Numbered from the stretch's first letter, positions 1 to 5,649 are shown. The stretch is 5,649 nucleotides of DNA from Candidatus Zhuqueibacterota bacterium (GCA_003644825.1 QNDJ01000135.1:1-5649), one strand, 5' to 3'. The notes: generated by a model from the letters alone, not told the origin. Numbers and translations: made by a program.

Positions 1-174
1 GAATGTATGTACATTACTGATAGATAATAATTGTATTAGTTGATACCTTCGCAAAATCCTAGAATTAATGCTAACAAGTTTTTTATATTACATCCCGCTC
101 CTACATTGCTCAAAATCTTTAATTTTACCAATTATATTGTTCCTTACAAATCTCTTTATCAAAACCTAAATAGT

Positions 175-185
175 GAAGCAATCTC
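175..185 (+). repeat. Partial copy of the GAAGCAATCTC repeat arm
   Basis: The 11-mer GAAGCAATCTC occurs here and again at 408-418, where it is the right arm of a hairpin repeat. No matching left arm (ATTGC...) is visible just upstream of this copy, so it would be an eroded half element. An 11-base match could also be chance, but the motif is GC-richer than its surroundings and is the conserved edge of the repeat type. Confidence 0.35.
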
Positions 186-189
186 TTAA

Positions 190-209
190 ATTATACTGCG
201 CATTATAAT
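190..209. promoter_or_regulatory. 20-base near-perfect palindrome, operator-like
   Basis: The sequence reads ATTATA, C, TGCGCA, T, TATAAT. The outer 6-base arms (190-195 and 204-209) are exact inverted complements. The central TGCGCA (197-202) is itself palindromic, and only the pair at 196/203 is mismatched. Such two-fold symmetry is typical of a dimeric regulator site. No gene start lies near it in the window, so any regulated gene would be to the left of base 1. Chance is possible in sequence this AT-rich. Confidence 0.25.
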
Positions 210-388
210 CATAAAACAAATGAAGCAAGCAGGAATACCAGGTAAATGTATTACTGTTAATTACCTAATTTAGTTGTTTATAACTCCAGATAAGTAATTT
301 ACTAATTTTTCATCCATTTTGCTGTTTTTTGATTATAAAATAAAAAATAAGTTACCCCATTTACAACAGCACCGTCAATTCACCTGTC

Positions 389-418
389 ATTGCGAGCCTG
401 TGCAGGCGAAGCAATCTC
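389..418. repeat. Dispersed palindromic repeat (ATTGCGAG / GAAGCAATCTC type)
   Basis: Two arms form an imperfect hairpin: ATTGC (389-393) pairs with GCAAT (411-415), and GCCTG (396-400) pairs with CAGGC (403-407) around a TG loop. A GA/GAA internal loop separates the two stems. The unit TCATTGCGAG...GCGAAGCAATCTC matches a family of interspersed palindromes that I know from many uncultured bacterial genomes, where copies sit between genes and are often mis-annotated as small proteins. A second small stem, CAATC/GATTG (412-416/421-425), competes for the right arm. Its function is unknown; it may be a REP/MITE-like element. Confidence 0.65.
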
Positions 419-485
419 CTGATTGTAGGAAAACTATTCACAAACCAGTATTTGTTCTACAGATAGAATTGAGCGTAGATTGCAG

Positions 486-500
486 ATCAGGCACCCTGAT
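486..500. other. Short perfect hairpin
   Basis: ATCAGG (486-491) and CCTGAT (495-500) form a 6-bp stem around a CAC loop. It sits five bases before the longer palindrome at 505-526. No T-run follows on either strand, so it is not a terminator by itself. It may be part of the same repeat or structured element, or be incidental. Confidence 0.3.
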
Positions 501-504
501 TGAA

Positions 505-526
505 AAAACTCTAAATTTAGAGTTTT
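505..526. terminator. Perfect 22-base palindrome, possible weak bidirectional terminator or operator
   Basis: AAAACTCTAAA (505-515) is followed directly by its exact reverse complement TTTAGAGTTTT (516-526). On either strand the stem would end in four Us and be preceded by As, the layout of a bidirectional terminator. The stem is very AT-rich, the T-run is short and there is no unpaired loop, so termination would be weak. A dimeric regulator site is equally possible. No gene ends next to it on either strand in this window. Confidence 0.25.
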
Positions 527-574
527 CACATAATTCAGGTGTGTCTGTTCAACAAATTTAATTAAATTATATAA

Positions 575-615
575 ATTAAATATTATACAAACCCTCTGTC
601 AGGGTGGTATTTAAT
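575..615. other. Composite inverted repeat (structured element)
   Basis: Outer arms ATTAAATA (575-582) and TATTTAAT (608-615) are exact complements. Nested inside is ACCCT (591-595) / AGGGT (601-605) around CTGTC. An alternative register pairs TAC (586-588) with GTA (607-609), next to the inner stem. No T-run follows on either strand, so it does not look like a terminator. It lies 20 bases upstream of the AGGGGG site and nine-codon ORF at 635-676 and could be part of a leader, but nothing confirms transcription. Confidence 0.3.
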
Positions 616-744
616 CTCTCTGAAAACCAATTACAGGGGGTCAATTATGAAAATAACCAATATATACTATTATTAAACTTAAAATAATAAATAAATTTAA
701 GTATTTAAAACTTAATTATTTCACAATTATTTAAAGTAAAAATA

Positions 745-779
745 ATACAAATTAAGGTAACTCAAGCTTCCAGCTTGAG
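745..779 (-). terminator. Probable Rho-independent terminator of the minus-strand operon
   Basis: CTCAAGCT (761-768) and AGCTTGAG (772-779) form a perfect 8-bp stem with a 3-base loop (GGA on the minus strand), starting 20 bases after the SDR stop codon. On the minus strand the stem is followed by TTACCTTAATTTG and then a T-rich run, an interrupted but U-rich tail. On the plus strand the hairpin is followed by an A-rich sequence, so it would serve only the minus-strand genes. Position and orientation fit the end of the gcvPA-gcvPB-kinase-SDR transcription unit. The imperfect U-tract keeps this short of certain. Confidence 0.55.
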
Positions 780-799
780 AATGTAAATAAAATCCAAAA

Positions 800-1554
800 T
801 CATCGCTGGCTTGCCAGACCACCAGCAACTTCACCACCATCAATCACAAAATAATGTCCGGTAATAAAACTTGCTTCATCAGAAGCTAAAAATGCAAATA
901 AAGATGCTACTTCATCTGGTCGTCCCAATCTTCCCAGAGGTATTTTTTGTTCACAGGTTCTTATCATCTCCGGTGTATACTCAGCCTCCTGCATAGGCGT
1001 TAATATATATCCAGGGCAAACAGCATTTACTCTTATCCTCGGAGCAAGCTCTAAAGCCATAGAACGAGTCAGGGCAATAACACCCGCTTTTGATGCATTA
1101 TAATCTGCGTAGTAGTGATAACCCATAATAGCATTTGTAGAGCCCATATTCAAAATAACACCCCAGCACCCTGTAACATTCTACGAGCAGCCTGTCTGGA
1201 TACATAAAACATACCATTAAGGTTAACATCTATTACTTTACACCACTGTTCCGGTTCCAGCTCTATAAAAGGTTTCCTAAAACTTATACCCGCATTATTT
1301 ATAAGAACATCCAGTCCGTTAAAAATTCTATCCAGTTCAATAAAAGCTTCTGAAATATCTTTTTCAACAGAAACATCAGCTTTTATTGTTTCTCTTAAAG
1401 ATGGTAATCTTTTTTTTATTTCACTGCATGCTTCTTCATTTTTATCCAGAACAACCACAAGAGAACCTTCTTTTAAAAATCGTTCTGCAGTGGCAGCACC
1501 GATTCCACTCCCACCACCTGTTATCAAAACCCTTTTATCTTTCAAACCCTTCAT
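800..1554 (-). pseudogene. Short-chain dehydrogenase/reductase (SDR), frameshifted
   Basis: A classical SDR oxidoreductase of about 251 residues, split into two frames (1150-1554 and 800-1153). The first part has the cofactor motif TGGGSGIG (residues 12-19), Asp37 at the end of strand 2 (favouring NAD over NADP), Asp60, NNAG (86-89) and the active-site Asn111. The second has the catalytic Ser, Tyr and Lys in correct spacing (Ser139, Tyr152 and Lys156 once joined: MGS, then YNASK), followed by VNAVCPGY and the C-terminal [11 protein letters not shown]. The start is ATG at 1554 with a GGAGA ribosome site (1561-1565), 24 bases after the kinase-like gene. Inserting one G in the GGGG at 1161-1164 restores continuity ([11 protein letters not shown]). 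Both halves are otherwise fully conserved, so the break is recent or a sequencing/assembly error. The substrate cannot be deduced; the sugar-alcohol or 3-oxoacyl reductase type is possible. Confidence 0.85.
1161..1164 (-). other. Frameshift site in the SDR gene (G4 run)
   Basis: The minus strand reads GCT GGG GTG TTA TTT TGA, ending the first frame at 1150-1152. With five Gs it would read GCT GGG GGT GTT ATT TTG AAT ATG, giving the normal SDR sequence leading to the catalytic Ser. A lost base in a homopolymer is the simplest explanation. No classical X-XXY-YYZ slippery heptamer is present in the original frame. A TTG codon overlaps the TGA (TTGA, 1150-1153) behind a GGGGTG sequence, so restart there is formally possible, but it would separate the cofactor-binding and catalytic halves. 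Confidence 0.8.
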
Positions 1555-1578
1555 ATTTTTTCTCCAGTATTTCTATTT

Positions 1579-2694
1579 TTAAAATGTTACTTTATAAACA
1601 ATTCTTTCATTATAACCGGTAGTAACAACAAAGTAATCACATAACATTTTATCCAGTTTTTCATCCCCGGTATCAACCAATAATGGTTTCCCTTTTAGGG
1701 AATTAATTTTCTGTTTTGTTGCCACAACAATTATATTTTCTTTTCCAGCATTTTCAATTATTCTGGGGCTCAATTGCTGATTGCCTCTTCCAAATATGTA
1801 TCCCTGTCCACCAATAGGTGTAACAATCAGTTTTACTCTTTTTCCCTCTGTATATTTCAAAATTTGCTTTTCGTTCAGGTCATTACCTATAAGTTTTTTA
1901 TTATATATAACATCTACGCCAAGTAAAGTATATTTTAAATTTAATTTTTCCATTATTGGTGCAGTTGTTGTCCCGGGACCGATAACGTAATACCAACCGT
2001 CTTTCATATTTTCTATAACATCTTCTGCAATAGCTTCCTGAAAATATTTTTCATCCGCTGAACTTCCTGATTTCATTTTTTGAACAAGCCTTTCTCTGAA
2101 TGGAATCTTCAAATATCCGTACAGTCTGGTATTCAATCTACCGGCTCTATATGAATCCTCATCAATATCCAGAATTTCAACATCCTTTACCTTTCTTACT
2201 CTGTTTTTAAGATACAACTCAGCAAGGTCACCTGCTCTTTCAGGATTGCAGGCAAAAACCGCAGAATATATCTTTACGCCAGCAGGTATACCGAGAACCA
2301 CCATCCCATCTCCCACTGCATCATATATATCTCTTGCGGTTCCATCTCCACCAGCAAAAAGCAAAAGGTCAACTTCTAAATCCATAAACTCTTTAGAAGC
2401 TTTTTTTGTATCATTAGCTGTGGTCTTTCCTGTCTTTATAGACCCTATAACCCTGGGTAAAAAACCACATTTCTTTGCAATATTTTCACCCATCTCCGAA
2501 GGATATGTTATTATCTCAATTTCGTCTTTTATCATTTTAAGCCTGGCTAAAGCTTTTTGAGCCCGTTTTTGAGCTACGGGTTCTGCCCCCAATCTTTTTG
2601 CTTTTTTAAGTATATTCAATCCATCTGTTCCCTTAAGTCCTACTTTACCACCCATTCCGGCAACAGGATTTACAATAAAACCAAGTTTCTTCAA
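1579..2694 (-). CDS. ATP-NAD kinase family protein (COG3199 / AcoX-like)
   Basis: A cytoplasmic protein of about 371 residues in the diacylglycerol/NAD kinase fold group, likely to phosphorylate NAD or a related ligand; the real substrate of this subfamily is poorly established. Numbering from the TTG at 2700, the signatures are GFIVNPVAGMGGKVGLKGTDG at the N-terminus (7-27), the nucleotide-binding GGDGT (117-121), GIPAGVK (137-143), GPGTTT (241-246) and GGQGYIFGRGNQQLSP (297-312). I place the start at the second TTG (2694). It sits 9 bases behind AAGGA (2704-2708) and gives MKKLGFIVNP, the usual family N-terminus. The TTG at 2700, directly after the upstream TAA, would leave only 3 bases. 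The tight junction with the GcvPB-like gene indicates co-translation. AcoX relatives also sit beside acetoin dehydrogenase, another lipoyl-dependent system, so linkage to a P-protein pair fits a pattern. Family assignment is firm, activity is inferred. Confidence 0.85.
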   Translation of the reverse strand: MKKLGFIVNPVAGMGGKVGLKGTDGLNILKKAKRLGAEPVAQKRAQKALARLKMIKDEIEIITYPSEMGENIAKKCGFLPRVIGSIKTGKTTANDTKKASKEFMDLEVDLLLFAGGDGTARDIYDAVGDGMVVLGIPAGVKIYSAVFACNPERAGDLAELYLKNRVRKVKDVEILDIDEDSYRAGRLNTRLYGYLKIPFRERLVQKMKSGSSADEKYFQEAIAEDVIENMKDGWYYVIGPGTTTAPIMEKLNLKYTLLGVDVIYNKKLIGNDLNEKQILKYTEGKRVKLIVTPIGGQGYIFGRGNQQLSPRIIENAGKENIIVVATKQKINSLKGKPLLVDTGDEKLDKMLCDYFVVTTGYNERIVYKVTF

Positions 2695-2700
2695 ATTCAA

Positions 2701-4248
2701 TTATCCTTTTTTATGTTTTTTCAAGTATGCTCTCCAGGTAATAGCCCATTTAGACGGGTTATCGAGAGACTCGGTGTTGATTTTATGAATTACACTTCTA
2801 TGAGGTGCATTTTTAACAATATCTGGGGTTTTATATGCTTCTTCAGCAACTCTCTTTAAACCTTCAATATACTCATCTATTTCAGCCTTTGAATAGGATT
2901 CAGTGGGTTCAAGAGTAAAAGGTTCTGGAACTATAAAGGGATGATGACTTGACCACATATGAAACCCATAATCCACCATTCTGCGGGTAACATCTTCTGT
3001 GGTAATACCGGTTTCCTGAGTAAGTTTTTCCCAGCTATATCTGACCTGTTCAACCCGATGTTTTCCCTCTGCATAAGGCGCATCAGCACCGGGGATTTCT
3101 TTTACTTTTTTCATCAGATAATTATTATTGAGAACCGCAATTCTCGCAACCTCTTTTAATCCTTCATCACCCAAACTGATAATCCAGGCATAAGCCCTAA
3201 CTATTGCAGATACAACACCATAATACTGCCTTACCTTACCTATACTATAAGGAATATCATAATTAAAATAGTATTTTTCTCCATTAAATTCTACAAGTGG
3301 AACAGGTAAAAAGTTTAAAAGTTTTTTTGTTACTCCAAGTGCACCGGTCGCAGGCCCACCACACCCGTGAGGAGATGAAAAAGTCTTATGCAGATTAAAA
3401 AAACACATATCAAAATCAGCCTCTTTTGAGCGGGTTATTCCCAGGATACCATTCGCATTTGCCTGATCATATCCACACAATCCACCTACATCGTGAACTA
3501 TCTTTGTAAACTCAGCTATTTTTGGATTAAAAATACCGGTATCTTCCGGGTTGGTAATTAATAACCCTGCTGTTTTTTCAGAAACGACTTTTTTTAATGC
3601 TTCGATATCCGGTATTCCATTCTCATCAGGATAAATATAAAATATCTTATAGCCCATTACAGCAGGTGCCGCTGCATCTGATGGATGAGAAAAAATGGTG
3701 GTAATTATCTCATTTCTTTTCTCTGATTCTCCCTTAAATTTATGATAAGCTTCAATTATTGATGCCATTGTTAATATTGCCTGACTACCACCACCGGGCT
3801 GAAAAGTGAATCTGTCAAGCCCGGAAATCTCCCGCAAAAACAAATCAAGTTTATACATTATCTCTAAAATACCCTGAACGGTGCTCTCATCCTGATAAGG
3901 ATGAAGCTCCGTAACTTTAAGCGAAGTGGCAAATTTCTCATTTATCTTGGGGCTGTATTTCATTGTGCAAGTTCCCTGGCCTATATCTACATTCAAGTCC
4001 GCTCCAAGGGTCTCCTGAGATAACCTAAGGTAATGTTTTAAAACTCGCATTTGTGAAATCTCTGGAAGAGCTGGCGGGGTCTTCCTTATCATATTCTCTG
4101 GTAATTCTGATATTTCATCTCCTGCAATCTCTTTTATTTCTTCTTCTGCTTCAGGCATTATTATTCCTTTTTCACCTTTATTACTCAATTCATAAATAAT
4201 TGGTTCATCCCATTTAGCCTGATGAAATTTCCTGAGTTTCGATTTCAT
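2701..4248 (-). CDS. gcvPB: Glycine dehydrogenase (decarboxylating) subunit 2-like, GcvPB homologue, divergent
   Basis: A 515-residue PLP enzyme subunit. In canonical systems the GcvPA/GcvPB heterotetramer decarboxylates glycine and passes the aminomethyl group to lipoyl GcvH. Family marks seen: IIYELSNKGEKG (17-28), GTCTMKYSPKINE (92-104), ELHPYQDESTVQG (114-126), PLP-pairing Asp261 in YDQANANGILG, and the Schiff-base Lys288 in NLHKTFSSPHGCGGP, with EPTES near the C-terminus (448). Two very constant motifs are altered: GA[H/Q]GE is here GSQAI (154-158), and SAHGTNPAS is SHPSDAAAP (187-195), keeping only its His188. At 515 residues it is somewhat longer than the usual ~480-490, with an extended Lys-rich tail. 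ATG at 4248 follows AGGAG (4255-4259) at good spacing. Fold and PLP binding are secure; use of glycine is uncertain given the changed motifs. Confidence 0.85.
   Translation of the reverse strand: MKSKLRKFHQAKWDEPIIYELSNKGEKGIIMPEAEEEIKEIAGDEISELPENMIRKTPPALPEISQMRVLKHYLRLSQETLGADLNVDIGQGTCTMKYSPKINEKFATSLKVTELHPYQDESTVQGILEIMYKLDLFLREISGLDRFTFQPGGGSQAILTMASIIEAYHKFKGESEKRNEIITTIFSHPSDAAAPAVMGYKIFYIYPDENGIPDIEALKKVVSEKTAGLLITNPEDTGIFNPKIAEFTKIVHDVGGLCGYDQANANGILGITRSKEADFDMCFFNLHKTFSSPHGCGGPATGALGVTKKLLNFLPVPLVEFNGEKYYFNYDIPYSIGKVRQYYGVVSAIVRAYAWIISLGDEGLKEVARIAVLNNNYLMKKVKEIPGADAPYAEGKHRVEQVRYSWEKLTQETGITTEDVTRRMVDYGFHMWSSHHPFIVPEPFTLEPTESYSKAEIDEYIEGLKRVAEEAYKTPDIVKNAPHRSVIHKINTESLDNPSKWAITWRAYLKKHKKG
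2704..2708 (-). promoter_or_regulatory. Ribosome binding site deciding the kinase-like gene start
   Basis: AAGGA lies inside the last codons of the GcvPB-like gene (AAA GGA TAA). It is 9 bases from the TTG at 2694 but only 3 from the TTG at 2700. The longer spacing is the usual one, which favours the second TTG. Because the site is inside the upstream gene, translation of the two is probably coupled. Confidence 0.55.
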
Positions 4249-4260
4249 AATAATCTCCTA

Positions 4261-4284
4261 TGATAAAATTAAAAATTTTAATCA
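4261..4284. other. AT-only inverted repeat between gcvPA-like and gcvPB-like genes
   Basis: TAAAATT (4264-4270) and AATTTTA (4274-4280) pair around AAA. The stem extends with TGAT/ATCA across one bulged base into the gcvPA stop codon. It occupies most of the 33-base gap, next to the AGGAG site of the downstream gene. It lacks GC pairs, so it would be a weak hairpin, perhaps affecting mRNA processing or the ratio of the two subunits. It may be simple AT bias. Confidence 0.25.
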
Positions 4285-5649
4285 ACCTAAACATTCATTT
4301 AATGATTTTATCAGTTTATCAATATCTCCTTTAGAATGTATTTCCGTTACACAGTATAATGCACACTCACCAAGTTCTGGAAATTCGTTAGAAATATCTT
4401 TTCCTCCAAAAATACCTTTTTCAAGTAACTTTTTATTAACATCCTTGACTTTTTTACCGGTATCATTAAAATCTACAACAAATTCTTTAAAATGTGCCAA
4501 CTGAATTAATGGAATTTTCACTCCGTTAATTTCCGATATTTTTTTCATTGTATACCTTGTTTTCTGAATTATTGTTCTGCCCAATTTTTGAATTTCATAG
4601 GGACCAAGCAATGCCAGATAGACACCAGCAGTAATTCCCCAGAGAGCAGATGCAGTGCCCACAAACTCTTTTCCTTTTTCCCTGCTACCGAATGATGTTC
4701 TATCATAAGTTACATCACCAAACCCGTATTCACCTTCTACAGATGTTAATGTTATCCCGAAAAGCCTTGATGGATATTCCATCACGAACTGTTCTTCGTC
4801 CCGAGTGGCAATAAAACCAGCAAGACCACCACCAAACTGCATACGAATGCCAAGAGGCTGTAAATCACCACAAACTATGTCAGCACCATAATTCACCGGC
4901 GGAACCAGTATGCCCAGTGAAATGGGGTCTACACCTATTATACTTAAAGAATCGTATCTATGTGCTATATCCGAAATAATCTCACCCTGGTCCTCAATTA
5001 TCCCAAAATAAGAAGGATTCTCAAAATAAATACCCGCTACTTTTGACGATATTTTACTCTTTATATCATCAATATTAATTTTACCAATTCCCTGGTTACA
5101 CTCTATTAAACTGATTTTTATATCGGGTTTACAATAATTCTGGATTATTAATAATCTTTCTGGAGATATATTTTTTGAAACCAGCATTTCAGACCGACCT
5201 GTAATTCTTGCTGCCATTCTGATTGCTGTACTGGCTGCCTGTCCCCAGTCGTAAGTTGGAACATTTACAACATCCATATCCAGAAGTTCACCCATCATAC
5301 TTGCATATTCAAAGAGAGCCTGAAACCTGCCGTGGTCTTCATAAGGTTCACCAGCATAAGCCGTTAAAAATTCCGACCTCTGATTAATCTCATCACAGAT
5401 CGCAGGAACATAATGCTGCCAGCATCCTCCACCTAAAAAACTTATACATTCTTCACAGGTCTTATTTTTCTGCAAAATCTTTTCTACATGCTGTTTTAAA
5501 TCATATTCAGAAACCAGAGGAGCAGGAATATTCATTTTTCCTTTAAACCTCAAATTTTCAGGAATTTCTTCATAAAGCTCTTCAATATCCTTTACACCAA
5601 TTTCTTTTAACATTTCAGCTTTGACTTCAGGCACAGAATTGGGAATATA
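4282..5649 (-). CDS. gcvPA: Glycine dehydrogenase (decarboxylating) subunit 1-like, GcvPA homologue, divergent, 5' partial
   Basis: The partner subunit of the P-protein: 455 codons are visible and the frame is open at the window edge. The last bases encode YIPNSVPEVKAEM, matching the YIPN...ML start of canonical GcvPA, so only a few residues are missing; the GTG at 5634 is not the real start. Numbering from that Tyr, recognisable parts are IGVKDIEELYEEIPENLR (17-34), SFLGGG..HYVPA (70-83), EFLTAY (93-98), FEYASMMGELLDMDVVN (113-129), NPSYFGIIED (211-220), DPISLGILVPP (241-251), GADIVCGDLQPLGI (255-268), FGGGLAGFIATR (272-283) and SREKG (322-326). Canonical TPYQPExSQG is replaced by AGEPYEDHG (99-107), YDGATA by YDWGQAA (133-139), and TSNICT after REK by KEFVGTAS (327-334). 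A CxxC (C65, C68) plus C76 flank the FLGGG segment. The gene is followed 33 bases later by the GcvPB-like gene. Family is firm; substrate is less sure. Confidence 0.85.
   Translation of the reverse strand, partial: YIPNSVPEVKAEMLKEIGVKDIEELYEEIPENLRFKGKMNIPAPLVSEYDLKQHVEKILQKNKTCEECISFLGGGCWQHYVPAICDEINQRSEFLTAYAGEPYEDHGRFQALFEYASMMGELLDMDVVNVPTYDWGQAASTAIRMAARITGRSEMLVSKNISPERLLIIQNYCKPDIKISLIECNQGIGKINIDDIKSKISSKVAGIYFENPSYFGIIEDQGEIISDIAHRYDSLSIIGVDPISLGILVPPVNYGADIVCGDLQPLGIRMQFGGGLAGFIATRDEEQFVMEYPSRLFGITLTSVEGEYGFGDVTYDRTSFGSREKGKEFVGTASALWGITAGVYLALLGPYEIQKLGRTIIQKTRYTMKKISEINGVKIPLIQLAHFKEFVVDFNDTGKKVKDVNKKLLEKGIFGGKDISNEFPELGECALYCVTEIHSKGDIDKLIKSLNECLG

Larger units (their letters stand above)
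1..760. other. AT-rich non-coding flank without a convincing gene
   Basis: I see no credible protein gene, tRNA or rRNA in this stretch. The only sizeable open frame (319-561, plus strand) runs straight through a palindromic repeat at 389-418. Its translation (CHCEPVQAKQSPDC) is what such repeats yield when translated, and it has no ribosome site. The region is visibly richer in A+T than the operon to its right. It holds several inverted repeats, listed separately, and at 647-676 a nine-codon ORF (MKITNIYYY) with a good AGGGGG site at 635-640. It lies beyond the probable terminator of the minus-strand operon, so it is likely an intergenic region or a remnant of degraded sequence. Confidence 0.7.

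Noticed and set aside
2-15. AATGTA-TG-TACATT inverted repeat at the left edge
   Set aside because: Short, AT-rich and without context; expected by chance in such sequence.
319-561. 80-codon plus-strand ORF
   Set aside because: It runs through the palindromic repeat (CHCEPVQAKQSPDC is repeat translation), has no ribosome site and no family resemblance.
677-715. ACTTAA repeats in alternating orientation, considered as iterons
   Set aside because: Three short AT-only matches in very AT-rich sequence, with no replication gene nearby.
1-760. CRISPR array, tRNA or riboswitch in the flank
   Set aside because: No regularly spaced repeats, no cloverleaf-like arms with T-loop motif, and no recognised aptamer core.
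800-1153. Second half of the SDR as an independent gene starting at TTG 1153
   Set aside because: It lacks the cofactor-binding half and begins just before the catalytic Ser; one added base rejoins it to the upstream half, so a frameshift is far simpler.
1150-1170. Programmed -1 frameshifting in the SDR
   Set aside because: No classical slippery heptamer in the original frame, and SDRs are not known to use it; homopolymer loss is simpler.
2557-2859. 100-codon plus-strand ORF across the kinase/GcvPB junction
   Set aside because: Antisense shadow of two well-supported genes, with no domain or ribosome site; the other plus-strand frames at 1386-1622, 1781-1990, 2246-2560 and 2959-3159 are the same case.

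Overview
This is a low-GC window from an uncultured-type, probably anaerobic bacterium. I cannot name the phylum from the sequence. The support for this is AT-rich coding sequence, bacterial Shine-Dalgarno sites (AGGAG, GGAGA), a split two-subunit glycine dehydrogenase of the kind common in anaerobes and thermophiles, and a 5' flank carrying an ATTGCGAG...GAAGCAAT palindromic repeat of a type often scattered through genomes of uncultured bacteria.

Layout. From about 800 to the right edge, one minus-strand gene train reads right to left. It starts with a glycine dehydrogenase subunit 1 homologue (GcvPA-like, 4282-5649), which is cut by the window edge: the reading frame stays open to the last base and still encodes the conserved YIPN start region. 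After 33 bases comes a subunit 2 homologue (GcvPB-like, 2701-4248). Almost abutting it is a COG3199/AcoX-type ATP-NAD kinase-like protein (1579-2694). After 24 bases comes a classical short-chain dehydrogenase/reductase (800-1554), broken by a one-base frameshift in a run of four Gs. A hairpin 20 bases past the SDR stop (761-779) looks like the end of the transcription unit. The promoter lies outside the window. The left 760 bases hold no convincing gene, only AT-rich sequence with a palindromic repeat, several inverted repeats and a nine-codon ORF with a good ribosome site.

How the genes could work together. The P-protein pair keeps the PLP lysine and the overall fold signatures of glycine decarboxylase. 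However, several of the family's most constant active-site motifs are changed in both subunits at once. The kinase-like protein could influence the NAD/NADP pool, and the SDR looks NAD-dependent. One reading is an operon for PLP-dependent amino-acid decarboxylation linked to nicotinamide cofactor metabolism, with a P-protein paralogue that may not use the standard substrate or partner. No H-, T- or L-protein gene is visible here, so the link to a full glycine cleavage system is open.
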